Shown: piece after piece, positions 12,501-24,584 of the stretch | How positions within the stretch are numbered: the first letter of the stretch is position 1 | Layout of the letters: the number at the start of each line of letters is the position of its first letter | From: Apus apus | Taxonomy: Eukaryota > Chordata > Aves > Apodiformes > Apodidae | Direction: 5' to 3' | NCBI RefSeq assembly: GCF_020740795.1 | Contig: NC_067283.1 | Coordinates: 43,513,659 to 43,577,658, forward strand | DNA length: 64,000 nt | Notes under the pieces: model-generated | Databases searched by the model: none | What the model saw: the letters and a program-made list of their open reading frames with translations, nothing else | What the model was told of the DNA's origin: nothing | Position numbers and translations under genes: made by a program

Positions 12501-15500
12501 ACTAAAATAATGTCCATAGTCTCAACACACAGAACTTGAATGCTCCATTTAAACCAGCACAGGGTTGTCTCAACTCAGCAATAAACCACAATTATTTTTC
12601 ACTCCTCACACCAAACACAGTGTAAAGGATAAGTGTGAAGGAAGTGGTTAAAAAAAAAAAGCTGACAGAAACCAGGAAACAAACAAATGTTCAAAGTAAC
12701 TTCACTTGAAATATAAAAACTCTATAAGAACAATTAAAAAATGGAACTAGTAAGTGGATTATTCATTGGTATTTTAAACTACCACAATTATTCAGACAAC
12801 TGCATGCAATCCTAAACAAGTACAGTAACAACAGTATCTTGCCCTACTCAACTTACCACAAAATTTCAGATTGGCATTTTTTCTTAGACATAATCGTGGA
12901 TGAATTTTTTTTTAAAAACTGATTTTTACTGACAGATCTTTCTGCAATTAAGTTTCCAGGACAACAGAAATCCCTGAAGATTTTGCATTATAAAGTTTTT
13001 ATTTTGCATGTTTTGAAGACACTTAGAACTTGACATAGGTGGAGCTACCAAAAGAAAATGTCTCCTCTTTATAAAAAGGAACCACAAACTTCAGAGTTAA
13101 GTCTTATTTATTTGTAAATACTCCTAAATTTAAATAGGTGACCTACACTCCAAACAAGCAAGTTTAAACATGTTGGTGTGCTAGCCTTCAGTGTAATGCA
13201 AAATCCAAGATTTAGAATCTGAAGTCAAAGTAGATATTCCAAAATAATGAGTTAAACCCCACATATAATTTTGAAATAATAGATCAACAGTTAAATTACT
13301 ATATGGCACATACATGAGAAATGCTAATGCTTGTACCCCATTTATTAGTTTTAAGCCCTTCTATACATGAAAAAAAAAAATCAATCCTGTATCTGTCCTT
13401 TCCACTTTTCTCTACTGGAGATCCATAGGTACATATTTTTCAGTCATATTCAGAAAATATACTGCAAGAAGATTGAAAGAAATGAAAATGCCCTCTCTTC
13501 AAAGATACAAATTTCACTCAGCCATTTAATGTAATAACCATAGCCCATTTGGGAAAATTGTTGGTTTCCAAAATAGAGCCATTTGGCTGATATGGGCAAA
13601 ATTCTTTAAGCACAGCTGTCTTTTAGAAATTAGTGAAGGAGAAAGATTATTTTATTATAGTGCTTATTTACCACATTTTAGTATTTCCCCAGAAAATCCA
13701 CAAAGCCACACACAGAAATGTTCTTCACCATACTATTTTGTGCTGCCATAACCAGCACTGTTATATTATTATTTCCCATTAAAGAGTCTGAATGGCATGG
13801 GTTCATTAAAGGGTTGCACAGGCACTAGAGTAAAAAAACAAACCAAAACAATCACAAATAAGAGTTCAGAACTATACAGGCAGTATCTGAATGCAGAGCG
13901 AGATCGTTTTTTCAGACTTATTAAATGAACTGTGCCACTAAAAACACCCCTCATGTTCAGTTCAGTGCAAATATGGTCTGACAAAGTATACACAGTAAAA
14001 ACTCTGCAGAGCTCTGCCTCTCCTCCACCTTCACACCCCTGGCACAGTGTTTTAAGATACTGTATTAGCTATGGTGCTATGTTAATGCTCAAACAAAAAT
14101 ATCAGGTTTTAAACAAAACCTTTAGGTAGTGTAATAAATTTACTACTGAAAAGTTTAACCAGATAAAGGAGTAGATTTTGTGAGCAAAACTCCTTGGCTT
14201 GGGCCAGGAGTCAGTACATTTGCAGCTATATTCCCTTATCACAGCTCAGAACTCAGCTGCCAGTACCAGTTTTAGATTTGAGACTCGTAACTGAAGGAAC
14301 ACAGAGAAGTGTTACAGAGGCCCATTTTTAGAAGAGCAGATTTAAACAATTTTTCCACATTTTTTTCAAGGTTTTTTTTCTACTTCTAAGAATTAGTAGT
14401 TGAAAGCTTTATGGAAACTGCTTCTCTCGTCTCTTCAAGGGTCACCTAATTTGCTCTCTGCACATAACTGACTTAAAAGTACAATTCTGGCCTGACATGC
14501 TGCATGCATTTAGTATGCCTAAAGCCTTTAAAACCTCAAATGAGTATAGTGAAGAGAGGCACACTTGTATACTGTAGTGGGCAAAATCAAAGTCTTTCAA
14601 ACACACAGTGAAGTTCTCAAGATGCAATTTAACCTTTACATTGGTTATTAGTAACTTGAAACTGCCATTGCTGTAACAAGAATAAAATAAGATTACAACT
14701 TTTAAAAGCACTAGTTAAATAACTGCAGTACAAAATATTTTATTGTTTTTAAAGCCATTATTTAATGTTGATCAGGAAAGGACTCTTCAAAGCAGGATTC
14801 CCAGAACCATGACAACCAGGGCTGTGTATATGCAACTTCCTTACATAACATGAAGTCACTGCCATAGAAACCAAACTACGTCACTAGCTGTCTACACTGT
14901 GCCTGTCTTAAACACAAGCCACTCACACATCTGTTACGTTCCAGTTTGTACACTGCAGAAAGCATATCCATATTCATCTGCTTAAGCACTAAGCTGGGCT
15001 TCACCATTTCATTAGCCATTTATTGCCTTCTGAAGTTCCTGGCTTACTTCTAAAATAAGCCCTACAAATTTCAGAAAATTTTAAATTTATGTGACATAGG
15101 GGATCCTTATAGCATAAGATTTGCTCAAATTTAGACCATTCCTCAGAAGCCAGATCCTTGTCACACTACATAGGCTATGTAAATTTGTGATTGTAAGCAG
15201 CTAAAAATCCATACTCATTTTGGAATAGACACATTCACATTTAACTACATAAATTGAGCCATTTATGAAAGTTGCTTATTTCTGACCTTTATAGAAACAG
15301 ATACTTGTTTTTTCCTCCTAAATTAAATGTAGAAATTGGTTAGCAGTTTACAAAGCATATATTGCTCACTCCATAAGACAGCTCTTTCTACAGAAAGTCT
15401 GCTTCTTCAGAAGCAATTTGTAATATTGAGTAAATTTTGTCAGGTTTTATATATGTCTGACGGGAATGTTTGCTATAACAGCTGAACACAGTATCTTCCA

Positions 15501-18500
15501 CTAGACGCCACTTAATAAGCAAAGAAGGAAAACCTTTATGGAGATTACAGAAATGTTTATGTTTATTTTGCCACTGAAGTATCAACAGACTGTGGATAAA
15601 TGAAGGATGGAAATGGACCCTGATTTTCAGCATCACAGGCAATTACTCTAATCACTGTCTTAAGACATTTTCTGTAATGTCATCACCACTGCTGCTACAG
15701 CCTCTTCAGAGCAGATTTGTGAAGGAAAGCCCAAAACAGAAATCTGTTGAAGACAAGCCTTGAAAGAGACTCCATACATGAGCATTTAATATCAAGTTCT
15801 TCTATGCAGAGCTAACTATGAAAATCTAATGCAAACATCATAAGCATCTCTGCGCTCTGATCATGTTCAGGGCTAGGCAGCAACTGAGCAATATCTTGAA
15901 GGCTGCTGTTTTGAACTCAGACAAAAGTGCATCATGTTCTTTATTTGGATTGGAATTTAGGGGTGGAACCTTCATTAAGCTCAGGAGTAGGTAGAGACTA
16001 GTAACTCAGGAAGATAACAGTGGTAAGCATGCTTATTACAAGTTGAAATTTAAGATCCTGCTCAGACCATAGGCTATGGAAAACAGAATGAACACTCAAA
16101 TTACAGCATAACTTCACATAATTGTCTGAAGAACCAAAACACAGCATAAGAGTAAAAATTCATATGACAGGTCAACACTGCAGAAAATGAGACTTCTACT
16201 AAAAACAGTGATGAAAAATTACATAGTTCAATATAAGAGATTAAAAGCTGGTATTCCTGTTGTATTGTTGATGTGCTTCAAAAGGAGAGTAAGAAAAGTA
16301 TTTCCACTCCTGTATAAGCTACAAAGCTGAAAAAAGTTCTATCCTTTGTATAAAAAGTCAGCAGCAAGATGAAAACAATTTTGTGTTAACAATTTCAGCA
16401 TGTCTATGCATCACTGGTATGTTTATGCTACCATGTGTACAGACTGCTGGCAAATCTGAAAGATGCTCAGATTTGACCAGTTGTGAAAGTCTAAAGAGTA
16501 TGGGTAAAGAACGAAGATCACTTTTGTATAGATACTCAACTTTTAGCTGACTGAACCATTCTTCCATTCTTTAACTTTTCATGAAAAAGGCTCTCAATAA
16601 ACTTCTGATCTGAGCTCTGTAGTTTTAAGAGATGTAACTGTTTGTTAATCCAGTGTTTTGGGTTTTTTTCAGTCATTGTAAAATGGTATTTTTTTTCCCT
16701 TGCAGAAGGCTGAGGAAAGATAATCTGCAATCAATGCTAACATTTTAAAAAGTAATGGGCAGATCTGGGTTTTCTCCTTCTTTTAAAGCACTACAAATCC
16801 AATTAAAATTACTATTAGAACACATAACAGACAAGAGAATTAGGAGAAATATTTCCTTCCCTTATCCCTCCAAAAAAGAGCATAAATAGCAAGTGGCATT
16901 TGGCAAAATTGTTTTCATAATTAGCTTATCTGTCTGATGAAACAATCTGTTCTATGTTATTTTGACTAAGACATGATCATCAGTAACTAGTCTTATCTTT
17001 GGAAGAGGCTTATTTTCACTCAGTCAGGCAACTAGTACTACTTTTTTCCCTGAAGACAATAGCTTGGGTTTTGCTGGTTGCATAAAACTATCCTAACACA
17101 GACAAATAGTTGATCTCTATTTTTTAGTAACAAGCGCATCTCAAATTTCAGTAAGGACATTTTAACAAAAACCATGACCATTGAAAAGTCTTGCTGAACA
17201 CATGCCACTGCCTTTATTCCAAAATAGTCTGGTTTACTCTTGATTCATTCTGCATTTAGAAATGCATTCTTTCTCCTTTGGTTTCTGTTGCTTAGCCACA
17301 TTTCAGAAGTTACTGAATCTACATTATAAACACAAACAAAACCAACATTCTCTACATGAACTGGCTTTCCAGTACTACCACTCCAGAAAATAATCCATGA
17401 TAAAAACCAGTATTTATTAGTTAAATATAGAAGAAAGTTTTTCTCTGTATAAGCCATGTTCTCAAAATCACTGGTCATAATAAAATCTGTGCAACACATA
17501 CAGCTTATATACATATTTCACTGCAATGTTTGTGGTCTTTATATATAAATACTAAAGACAATTTGTTCCTGGCATCCAAGAAATCGTTCATATTTTCTGA
17601 TCAACTATCTTTTCCTAAAGGTTTTTGCTATAAAATGTATAATTTGTACTTTATAAATAAAAGTTAACCTCTTAGTACAGTTTTACACATGAATGTAAAA
17701 CTGAAGCATCTGGTTTACAACTAAGTAGTAAACCATCGATTAGGTCCCACCAGATCTGTGCTGCCAACTTAGACAGCCATAGGCTCAACATAAGTCATCT
17801 GAGTATTTGCTTGCAAGACACACAAAATGAAGCTTCCCAGCTCCACAACAGCAGTTTGAAATATTATGAAAACAGTTATCCCATGAACCCAGTGAGATGA
17901 CTAAGAAACATTCTTAAGTTGCATTTTAGCTGATACGGTAGTAACTGAAGACTATCTTGACAGCTTCTCCTCTGTAGTGTCACTTGGATAAATTTTTGCT
18001 TCACTCAACAATTCACTGTCTAATGCATTAAAATGTGCATAAAGTAATCCAGAACTGAATATAAATATTTCAAAAATATTAAGCAGTACAGATTCACTTA
18101 GAAGTCATCAGGATCACAGACTCTCACCCTTCACATCATAAATTTATTTCTGAACACAAGGCTTTGATACCTGTAGCATAACACCCTCAATAATTTGAGG
18201 CATTAAAATTATTTTCATGTCAATAAAGTAATAGTATTGAGGGGAAAAAGGCAGAATGAAAGGATAGCATCCTACATTAAAATTCTACTCTCATTAAAAA
18301 TAAATTTTACTACCTTCCACAGAATGTAAAAATACATTATTTGTTAATACATCCTGAATATCCTCAAGATTGAAACTTTCTGAAAGTGTTCTACAATCAG
18401 TTCCTTACACTTTCCCCTTCTGAAAAGTATAAAAAGCTAATTTCTGATTATTTTTCAAATTTGTTTCAGTTTTTTTCAGCAGTGAGACACACAGAACAGC

Positions 18501-21500
18501 AGGCCAGAAAAGCACTGCCACAAACACAAGTACACAGGAGGAAAAATCAGCACTGCAATACACAAGGTGCTCACATCAATTCCTTCTGTTTTGCTTCAAA
18601 AAGCATTTGAGGCTGAAAAAGTAGAGCACACAATTCCCCTAAAAATGCACTGGCAATGATACTCAATGAAATTCAGTCAAATTAGTTTATTTCACATGGA
18701 AGGTGAAGTCAGCTAGGCTGAGCTGCTCTAACCTAAACTTGCTAACACAAAAGAGGAAGAGGCCCTATCACCTTTCCCCAGAGCTCTAGTTCAAGCTACA
18801 TGCTCACTTCACTTCCTCTGCACCAGCTCTTCCTCTCAATGCAAAGGGAACAACCAGCTCTGCTAACCTGGCAGAAGTTAAGCCTGCAGAAAAGTTAATT
18901 TTTCTGTCAAGTTAGCTGATCAAATCAGTTCATCAAATGGTCAGCCATGCAACAGAGTGCAACACATGAGAAGGGGTAGCTCTGCACTGATGCAAGTAAA
19001 AACAGAAGCAGAAGACCTCTTATACTAGAAGCAGCTAAGTACAACACTCTAAGCTTTCTGCACCTTTACACCTCCAAGCTCATTCTACAATATAAACTAT
19101 CCATCTTTTAAAGTGTTGCAATACAACACTAAAAAGAGGGATTTTCTAAACAAAATAATCAATACAAAGCTTTGGTAGTACTTATCGCTTTTAATTTCTG
19201 TCAAATTTGGCTGCAATCTGATGTTGAGCATATTGAAACTCCAAAATGCTGCCAGGTATGCTAAATGATTCAACACTGTATATGGTTTGAGAGTAATTTA
19301 CCACTTCTTTTAACTCAAGTCTGTCAAATCTTTTATTCAGCATTTTTATAGCATAATGTTACTGTACATACCTATTGCTCATGCTTACATTAGTCATTCA
19401 TTTTGTGACTAAAATACTATACACATGCAGAAACATTAAAACTAGCTCCACACAGGCCAAATAGGGTCATCAGGGCTACTTAGCTATGCTCAAGCACAAG
19501 GTAAACCTGGTTGAAGCTTTCAAAGACCAAACTCACTCCAGCAACACTATATGCAAAAGCAAAAAGCCCTTGCAAAGGCTTGATGCAAAAACAAAACAAG
19601 AATTTGGGATCATTCCAACAGAGACAAAGTGGGTCTAAAAGCATTATTGTAATCTCAGGAAAGGGAAATGTATGCATGACAAATCCTCTCTTTCCCTTAG
19701 TCATTAGAAATACATGACTCTGTAATAAATACATACATCCATATTATTGTACCATATTGTCAGAAGACAGCCAGGTCTGAGTTGTGCAGGAAAGCCAACA
19801 TCTAACTCTTAAAGCAGTGAATGCTATCTAGGTAGTTGGCCCCTGCAACTTTCAAGATGGCAGTAAATTGGATTTGGACCTACAAACTGCCAGCTCAATA
19901 GCACTAGGCTACAGTAACCATAATATTCTTGTCAGTCACATCTTTTATGAGGAACATCTTGCCACCATTCCCTTCGTGTTGCTGTGATGACAGACTCCAA
20001 TGATAAATAACTTAAAATGTTATTTTTGCATCACAGCTCAACTGTGCTAAATAGACAATCCCAATCTTATAATCTGAATTTGCCCATTTGTCATCCCCAG
20101 AAGGATTAGTTTACACTGCAAATGTTCCATGCATCTACAAAATCACATACAGAATACCTGACCACAATAATAACCTATCAAAAGGGTCAGTGTCCTCCAG
20201 AATTACTGTAGCCTACACAACGCTTAATACTTTGTAGAGACGCCAAGCAGTTAAAATAGAATTTGCTCTCATCTGAAAGAATCAACTATTCTGAAAAACT
20301 GTAATTAAACTTTAGCACCTAGGAAAGAGGGGGTTTCTATTTATTTAATGATCCGATCTCTGCTGATGCTGGCAGAGGAAAATAAAAAGTATTACCAGAA
20401 GCGTGCTTCATTCTCTCTCATCTGTAGTTAACCACTTTAGAATACTGCTGGAGTTCACTGGATTACACCACTGCTTTAGACAGAACTCTGAGCTAAAATA
20501 TGTCCATTTGATTTACAAAATGAACTTTGTGCCACCACAGTCCTCTCACTTTCCTCTGACTAAAACAAATTTTAATTAGGTGTCAAAGAGCATGGGAAGC
20601 TACAAGCAACAATTTCTCATTATCTAACTCACTCAGCTTTTTGAAAAGCCCTGGGAACATATGATCATTGCCTAATATTCTTCTTGCATCATTTTAACTA
20701 CAGCCTTAAACACAAAAGGAAATGAGAGACCTAAATTAACTAGCCTCTTTTCCCATGTTAAAACTTTTAAGTAGCATCACAAAGGGGAGATTAATCTCTA
20801 AACCAGCTGAAACAGCTACCTTTTCATAAAGCAAGCTTTTCCATGATATTTATTAAGCCTATAACATAATACAAAACTTGCCATGAATATTTCAGCTCTT
20901 TGAGCAAAAATATGTAAACTCCTTTCCTTTATATACTCATTCTAATATTATTCATAAGACACCAGGAAAGCCAAGTTTGTGGCAAAAATCTTTGGCAAAA
21001 ACAACCTTAACATATAACTTGAACAATTTTTCTTGCCTTTTTTTTGCGAGTATAACAGCAGTTTTAGACAAATTAAAATAGGTGGGGGTTTCTAAAATAT
21101 TATAATGAATGCAAATGTACCTTAAAATGCACAAAATGTAAGCAGGGAAACCCTTTTTAATTTGGCATTTTAATAAATGGAATCGGTTTTCAAGTGGTCA
21201 GATGTTCACAAAGGGAAAGGATGACAGTTGCACTGGAGAAAGCATGACCTCCTTTCACATAAGCAACTAGCTTTTAGATTGGTTCAGCTACAATGTAGTT
21301 TCATCCCAAATGGCAAAGTAAAAAAAAATAAATCTTTGCCATTGTCAGCCATTATTCTTGCAATACTAATAGCCCTATATTCAGTCAATAGCTAGGTGAT
21401 TTCATAGGCATTTCACCACAATTTCAGACTATATATGCACACCTTGCACATTACTAATGTAATTTATCTTCTTTTGAAAATGGCTACTTCCAAATTTATG

Positions 21501-24479
21501 AATACTTCTAGTCTACAACTATGCCTCATCTTAGCATGAAAGTTTATCTTTAAAGGTTCAGAAAGGTTTGCAAAGCTAATTTCTCAGTTGTGAAATTACA
21601 GGCTGGTGGTAAACTTCCTAAGCATATACTCTTTCAAGATTCTACATTTAAGACTACATTTGGTAGAAGAAGGGCAGGGGGGGGGCTTTAAAGAAGTCCT
21701 TTATTTTTTTTTTTCCACAATCTTTGCATTTAAAATACACAAATAAGTCATATTTAAAAATCTTACATTGCCCATCTTTTTACCCACAGTTAGAAAAGGA
21801 AAACCCAGACCCTTCACAGTCTTTGTCTTATTGGCAACTCACAATAAATGTTGGTATTTTAATTCTGTAACTGTTGTACTGACAGTACTTTAGAGATTTT
21901 GTAGTATGCTACAAAGTGATGAAAACTGTCACTAAAGAAGTTACAACAAGCACTGTAATCTGTCAAGTAGAATAGAAAAAGTTCCAAGTATCCAGTAACT
22001 GAGACAGTGTGCTGGGGAGTAAGTGAGCAAAAACTAAGCACTGATGTTTACTTAAATATTCTCAGAAATAGAACTTGACTAGAATCCTTATGCATAAGAA
22101 TACATTTTTTCTAGGTTTTCTACTGTTCACATCAATCCACTCTATACAAGCCAGTCCACCTCCTCTATGAATCCACTCAACCACTTCTATTGAGAAGTTT
22201 ACCTACCTTGAAAAGTCCTCTAAGAAACATTTTACATGATGCCACCATTCTTAAATTTATCATTTAGAGATCCAAAGTGCACACTAACTATATAATTCCA
22301 TTTGGACAATCCAGTCAATGCTCCTAATGTGCTACTCCCCACCCCAGTAATCCCTGTAGACTTTCTTCCAAGCATATCTAGCTGGGCAGCAACATAAAAA
22401 TGTCAGTCTTTGTTTACCCTCCAAAACTTGTCAGCTATTCCATTTTTCAGGAAAAAATTCACATAAGGCACAGTTTAAGATATTTAACAAATACACTTTC
22501 CCATCTACTTTTGCAGGCCACTGTATCAGTTATACTCGTGCTCCACGAAATTCAAAATAAAAAGACACAGAAGAGCTCAGTTGTTTGCTACTAATAAAAC
22601 CAGAACCAATTCATCTAGAACATTTGACTCTAAATAGAAGTAATTTTGTCAAGCATCACTGTAGCATCAACATGGATTTACAAAGCCACAATTAGCATAG
22701 GCATCTAAAATTCCTCATTATAGCACACTTGAGAAATTACTTTCAAGTCCAGAAAACCCACAGTAAAATACCTATTCAATGTTAGAAGCCATGAAGTGAC
22801 ACTCAAATGTTTAAAAATAATGCAAGACTTTTAATTTAACAATGTGCAGGAATATTCTGTCAGCATACAGAGTTAGCCGACTGTTTACCTCAGGTAAATT
22901 AGCAAAAAATTGGACAAATCAGTCTTAAACTACCACTGCAGCCACCAAAACCATAGCAAAACACACACACAGTCATGTTCAGAGTCCTAATGGGTGTTAA
23001 TTAAGACAGTAAAAGTATCAGATACTGGGCCCACAAGAACAAAAGGGATGTTGCCTACATAAGCTATTTTTGAAGCATCATTTAGAATTACATGTACCTA
23101 CATTTGCTGAAGAAGCAAGTTCTACCTCAACTAACAGATACAAACAATCTGTATGTCTACAGGACATTCTTCAGTAACTCTACCAACATTTACAGCTATT
23201 AAAAAAAACCAACAACTTTTAAGTTTCTCCTAATAGCATGTGCAGCAGACCTAACAGAGAGAGTACAAGCATTATCTGTAGTAGTCTCTCTAGCAGATCC
23301 CACTTTCCAGCTAGAAACATAGACTACTTTACACATTACTATTTCTTCTACCTTTTAAACAATTGGAAACAACTGGGAACTCATCCCTACTTTCAGCTCC
23401 CAGACAAGAAAAAGGCTGAGAAGGGGAAGAGGGAGTTCAAGCCTCCTTAATTTACTGTTTTGTCCTTTGATAGCCAAGTTAGTAGTCATTAAAAATTTAT
23501 TCCTGCCATCTCACAGCAGAACATGTAAGCAGTCTGGGCTCACAATGTCATTCTTACTGAACTGAGAAAAAAAAATCACTGGCTGGTTAGGGTTTTCTGG
23601 GGAGGGATGTCAAATTAAAATCAAGCACTTTTCTGAAAAGGAGATGGGTCCCCTAAAAAAGCAAGTACAAAGATACAGACTGCATTCAATTATTAATATT
23701 AAAGTTAATTACAATGCATACAAATGCATAATCTCATCAAAAAAGAACTTAAGCAGTTCAGTAATTTCATATTAAAAGTACTTTTAAGCATCTTTTAAAA
23801 TGTTTGATTATCTCCTGTAACAAAAAACAGAATGGTGCAACATCATGGCACTTAATTTTAGACTACTGATTGAATTCAAAGAAGACATACCCACTGCTGG
23901 TGCATCGTATTCATCCCCAAGTAAAATTTCAGGAGCAGAATATGCAAGAGATCCACAGCTTGTAGTGAGCTTCTTTCCAGGCTGAAATTTGTTGCTGAAG
24001 CCAAAATCAGTCAATTTCACAAGTCCTTGTTTTTCAAAGAAGACAACATTCTCTGGTTTTAAGTCTCTATGAACTACATGCAGTTTATGACAGTAGGATA
24101 TAGCATGAACTATTTGAGCAAAATATTTTTTTGCCAGATCCTCATTCAGACCTTCTTCATGCTTCATGATGTAATCAAACATATCTCCCCCATCACCTAG
24201 CTCTAAGATAAGATAAAGCTTAGTCTGGGTGTCAATCACTTCATATAGCCGTACTATATTGGGATGCTGCACTAGTTTCATGCATCTCACTTCTTGAAAA
24301 AGATGTCCGGTGGCTAAAGTGTCCAGCTTGGTCTTGTCAATTACTTTTACTGCCACTTTTTCACCTGTAAAGACATGCCGAGCAAGTTTGACCACAGCAA
24401 AATGCCCTCTGCCCAAAGTTTTATCCAAGTCATACAATCCTGCAATTTTTCCATCATATCCTCGTTTGAAGCCTGCCAT
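1..24479 (-). CDS. SNRK: SNRK, SNF-related serine/threonine kinase, spliced coding region (3' end missing)
   Basis: Seen: five exons on the minus strand (24479-23891, 9202-9061, 6500-6288, 5212-5078, 587-1) join in frame through GT-AG introns with phases 1, 2, 2, 2, giving about 555 residues without a stop. The order is a kinase domain (residues about 16-269), a UBA domain (about 290-335), then a basic, acidic and serine-rich tail. Known: SNRK is an AMPK-related kinase of the CAMK group, activated by LKB1 phosphorylation of the activation-loop threonine (T173 here), found in nucleus and cytoplasm and linked to cardiac and endothelial metabolism and neuronal apoptosis. The human protein is about 765 residues, so roughly 210 C-terminal residues lie left of position 1. 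Start choice: the ATG at 24479 has A at -3 and G at +4, and an in-frame TGA lies 52 nt upstream. The identification rests on near-identity to the remembered family sequence over all five exons. Confidence 0.97.
588..5077 (-). other. SNRK: SNRK intron between coding exons 4 and 5
   Basis: This is AT-rich intron with the donor at 5077 and acceptor at 588. It holds the CR1 fragment at 3286-3404, a moderately GC-rich unique stretch at about 1,930-2,420 (see findings) and short A or T runs. No coding exon is supported. The 113-codon open stretch on the minus strand at 1944-2285 resembles no family I know. Confidence 0.9.
3286..3404 (+). mobile_element. CR1 3' terminal fragment
   Basis: A T/G-rich tract (3286-3338) is followed by a CR1 end at 3348-3404 containing TGATCTTAGAGGTCTTTTCC and the terminal ATGATTCTGTGA. 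Its layout matches the 3' end of the larger CR1 at 25.5 kb, including the G/T-rich stretch, so the two may be related subfamilies. Confidence 0.8.
5078..5212 (-). CDS. SNRK: SNRK coding exon 4: end of UBA and linker
   Basis: This 135-nt exon encodes residues 316-359 with split codons at both ends. It starts with [20 protein letters not shown], the last helix of the UBA domain, followed by a charged helix rich in Lys, Glu and Gln and then a Ser/Pro linker. The acceptor is CCTTAG|GG and the donor TTCAG|GTGAGA. Codon 360 (Arg) is completed by the first base of the next exon. Confidence 0.95.
5213..6287 (-). other. SNRK: SNRK intron between coding exons 3 and 4
   Basis: A 1.1-kb AT-rich intron with GTAAGT at 6287-6282 and TTAG at 5213. 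I see no repeats or other genes in it. Confidence 0.93.
6288..6500 (-). CDS. SNRK: SNRK coding exon 3: end of kinase domain and start of UBA
   Basis: This 213-nt exon (residues 244/245-314 plus two bases) carries the end of the kinase C-lobe, including the RDPKRRAS motif with the invariant helix-H/I arginine, then the linker and the first part of the UBA domain. In AMPK-related kinases the UBA region packs on the kinase domain and is needed for LKB1 activation. The acceptor is TTCCCAG|T and the donor GTGGA|GTAAGT. Sequence upstream of 6500 is intron. Confidence 0.96.
6501..9060 (-). other. SNRK: SNRK intron between coding exons 2 and 3
   Basis: A 2.6-kb intron with GTAAGT at 9060-9055 and TTCCCAG at 6501. 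It contains the TTA-type microsatellite at 7351-7410 and nothing else recognisable. Confidence 0.93.
7351..7410. repeat. AT-rich microsatellite (TTA/TAA)n, self-complementary
   Basis: Imperfect ATT/AAT repeats, including the perfect palindrome ATTATTAATAAT. This low-complexity sequence could extrude a hairpin. Confidence 0.8.
9061..9202 (-). CDS. SNRK: SNRK coding exon 2: kinase C-lobe
   Basis: This 142-nt exon completes codon 197 (Asp) and encodes residues 198-243 plus two bases of codon 244. It begins with the [14 protein letters not shown] segment, the conserved helix F of the kinase C-lobe. The Asp made across the junction is the invariant helix-F aspartate. The acceptor is TTTACAG|AT and the donor AAAGA|GTAAGT, a perfect consensus. 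Entry phase 1 and exit phase 2 match the neighbouring exons. Confidence 0.96.
12060..12285 (-). mobile_element. CR1 3' tail, minus orientation
   Basis: The + strand begins GAATCGTAGAAGGGTTTGGG and continues as the complement of a typical CR1 3' end, with the conserved GGTTGGAACTGGATGATT block near the terminus and the GGAACAGGTTGC block further inside. It is a non-coding 5'-truncated remnant in SNRK intron 3. Confidence 0.85.
12286..12440 (+). mobile_element. CR1 3' tail, plus orientation, abutting the previous one
   Basis: From CTGGCTCAGGTTGCCCAG to GATGAGGCCAGATGACCTT the + strand reads as the sense 3' region of a CR1 element (CAGGTTGCCCAG, TCCTGGGCAAC and CAGATGACCT blocks). It is more diverged and lacks a clean terminal repeat. 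It meets the minus-strand tail head to head. Confidence 0.7.
23891..24479 (-). CDS. SNRK: SNRK coding exon 1: kinase N-lobe to activation loop
   Basis: This exon encodes residues 1-196 plus the first base of codon 197. Visible motifs: glycine-rich loop GRGHFA (23-28), VAVK with the ATP-binding lysine at 45, helix-C glutamate around 63, HRDLKPEN with catalytic Asp139, DFG with Asp158, the LKB1 target Thr173 in the activation loop, and APE at 182-184. All catalytic residues are present, so an active kinase is expected. The donor is GTGG|GTATGT after position 23891. Reading on into the intron adds 27 unrelated residues before a stop, so intron retention would give a protein cut within the C-lobe. 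Confidence 0.97.
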
Positions 24480-24584
24480 TCTGTGCCAGAAGATGAAATA
24501 CTATTTAGGATCTTTGGAAATGTGTTCTTTTCATATAAGGGTATCTGATGCAAATAAATAGTCCATTGTCACTGCCGAGCATAC
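24480..24584 (-). other. SNRK: SNRK 5' UTR part of the first coding exon, with a short upstream ORF
   Basis: A good acceptor (TTTGGTTTTAG|GTATGC) at 24585 defines a 105-nt leader segment before the start codon at 24479. It contains an ATG at 24566 (A at -3, G at +4) that opens 11 codons and stops with TGA at 24533-24531. The frame is the same as the main ORF, so the stop rules out an N-terminal extension. Confidence 0.8.

Larger units (their letters stand above)
9203..23890 (-). other. SNRK: SNRK intron between coding exons 1 and 2 (14.7 kb)
   Basis: The longest intron, with donor GTATGT at 23890 and acceptor TTTACAG at 9203. It is AT-rich and mostly unique sequence, with the head-to-head CR1 tails at 12060-12440 and short homopolymers (a G run near 21,677 and a T run near 21,704). 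I see no other gene. Open stretches here are all below 100 codons and resemble nothing known. Confidence 0.88.

Noticed and set aside
23808..23890. 27 extra codons following SNRK residue 196.
   Set aside because: They follow a consensus donor (GTGG|GTATGT) and do not match SNRK, while exon 9202-9061 continues the kinase in phase. This is intron sequence.
24347..24553. A 68-codon frame overlapping the SNRK start on the same strand.
   Set aside because: It begins at TTG, not ATG, and is an out-of-frame shadow of the SNRK coding exon.
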